This document shows positions 37,643 to 37,648 of a DNA stretch of 37,648 bases, piece by piece; the first letter of the stretch is position 1; every line of letters begins with the position of its first letter. Source of the DNA: DATLYB01 sp964502525 (GTDB taxonomy: Bacteria > Bacteroidota > Bacteroidia > Chitinophagales > CAIOSU01); NCBI GenBank assembly GCA_964502525.1, contig CAZCXH010000029.1:1-37648 (forward strand), written 5' to 3'. The position numbers and the translations under genes are program-made. The notes beneath the pieces were generated by a model, which was not told where the DNA came from, made no database searches, and was given only the letters and a program-made list of their open reading frames with translations.

Positions 37643-37648
37643 AAGGGG

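Overview
The window looks like chromosomal DNA of an environmental member of the Bacteroidota. The grounds are a TonB-dependent receptor with an N-terminal carboxypeptidase-like domain, a type IX secretion tail remnant, a DUF4296 lipoprotein, S23/IVP four-helix-bundle genes, DUF4143 ATPases, and -7 boxes of the TAnnTTTG kind with few Shine-Dalgarno sites. No rRNA, tRNA or CRISPR array was seen. Housekeeping genes are intact. The spaces between them are unusually full of small palindromes, inverted repeats and broken toxin-antitoxin genes.

Layout. 1-1481 is the 3' part of sucA (2-oxoglutarate dehydrogenase E1). 2036-7020 is a tightly packed plus-strand run: small basic protein, HNH protein, unknown protein, DUF4407 membrane protein, AT-rich DUF3696-type AAA ATPase, and a partner with a phospholipase-D/MIT_C-like motif pattern. 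It is my best candidate for an undescribed defence-type system. A convergent Xre/HigA-like regulator and a WYL regulator follow, separated by a 143-bp element with perfect 27-bp inverted ends. 8726-14796 holds a DUF4143 ATPase between two copies of a 36-bp palindrome, a truncated copy of the start of a large Asp-box (BNR) secreted protein, the full gene, and two mntA/hepT modules whose hepT genes are both frameshifted.

14893-23557 is core metabolism and transport: YggS, a DUF4296 lipoprotein, scoA and scoB (3-oxoacid CoA-transferase), a class IV aminotransferase, then a K+/Cl- block (TrkH/KtrB, KtrA, ClC with CBS domains). The DUF4296-scoA-scoB-aminotransferase series is interrupted at each of its three junctions by an inverted array of 8-nt repeats. 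Two of these enclose an IVP gene and one is empty; the arrays touch or contain the neighbouring stop codons and abut the following start codons. A 7-nt-unit array with the same geometry lies between glpD and the AGPS-like gene.

23724-27896 is a second accessory zone: an antitoxin/PIN pair, a T9SS tail remnant, a decayed DUF3368 toxin, a second DUF4143 ATPase, a 137-bp MITE-like element, a frameshifted HEPN gene with an intact MNT partner, and a clan AA protease with a DYG active-site variant. 27921-32069 is a three-gene minus-strand group (lipid kinase, GlpD, alkylglycerone-phosphate-synthase-like flavoprotein) suggesting ether-lipid synthesis. 32066-37588 holds a DUF1016/PDDEXK nuclease with two in-frame palindromes, a radical SAM protein and a divergent TonB-dependent receptor.

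Everything was read by eye from the sequence. Family names rest on remembered motifs, not on searches.
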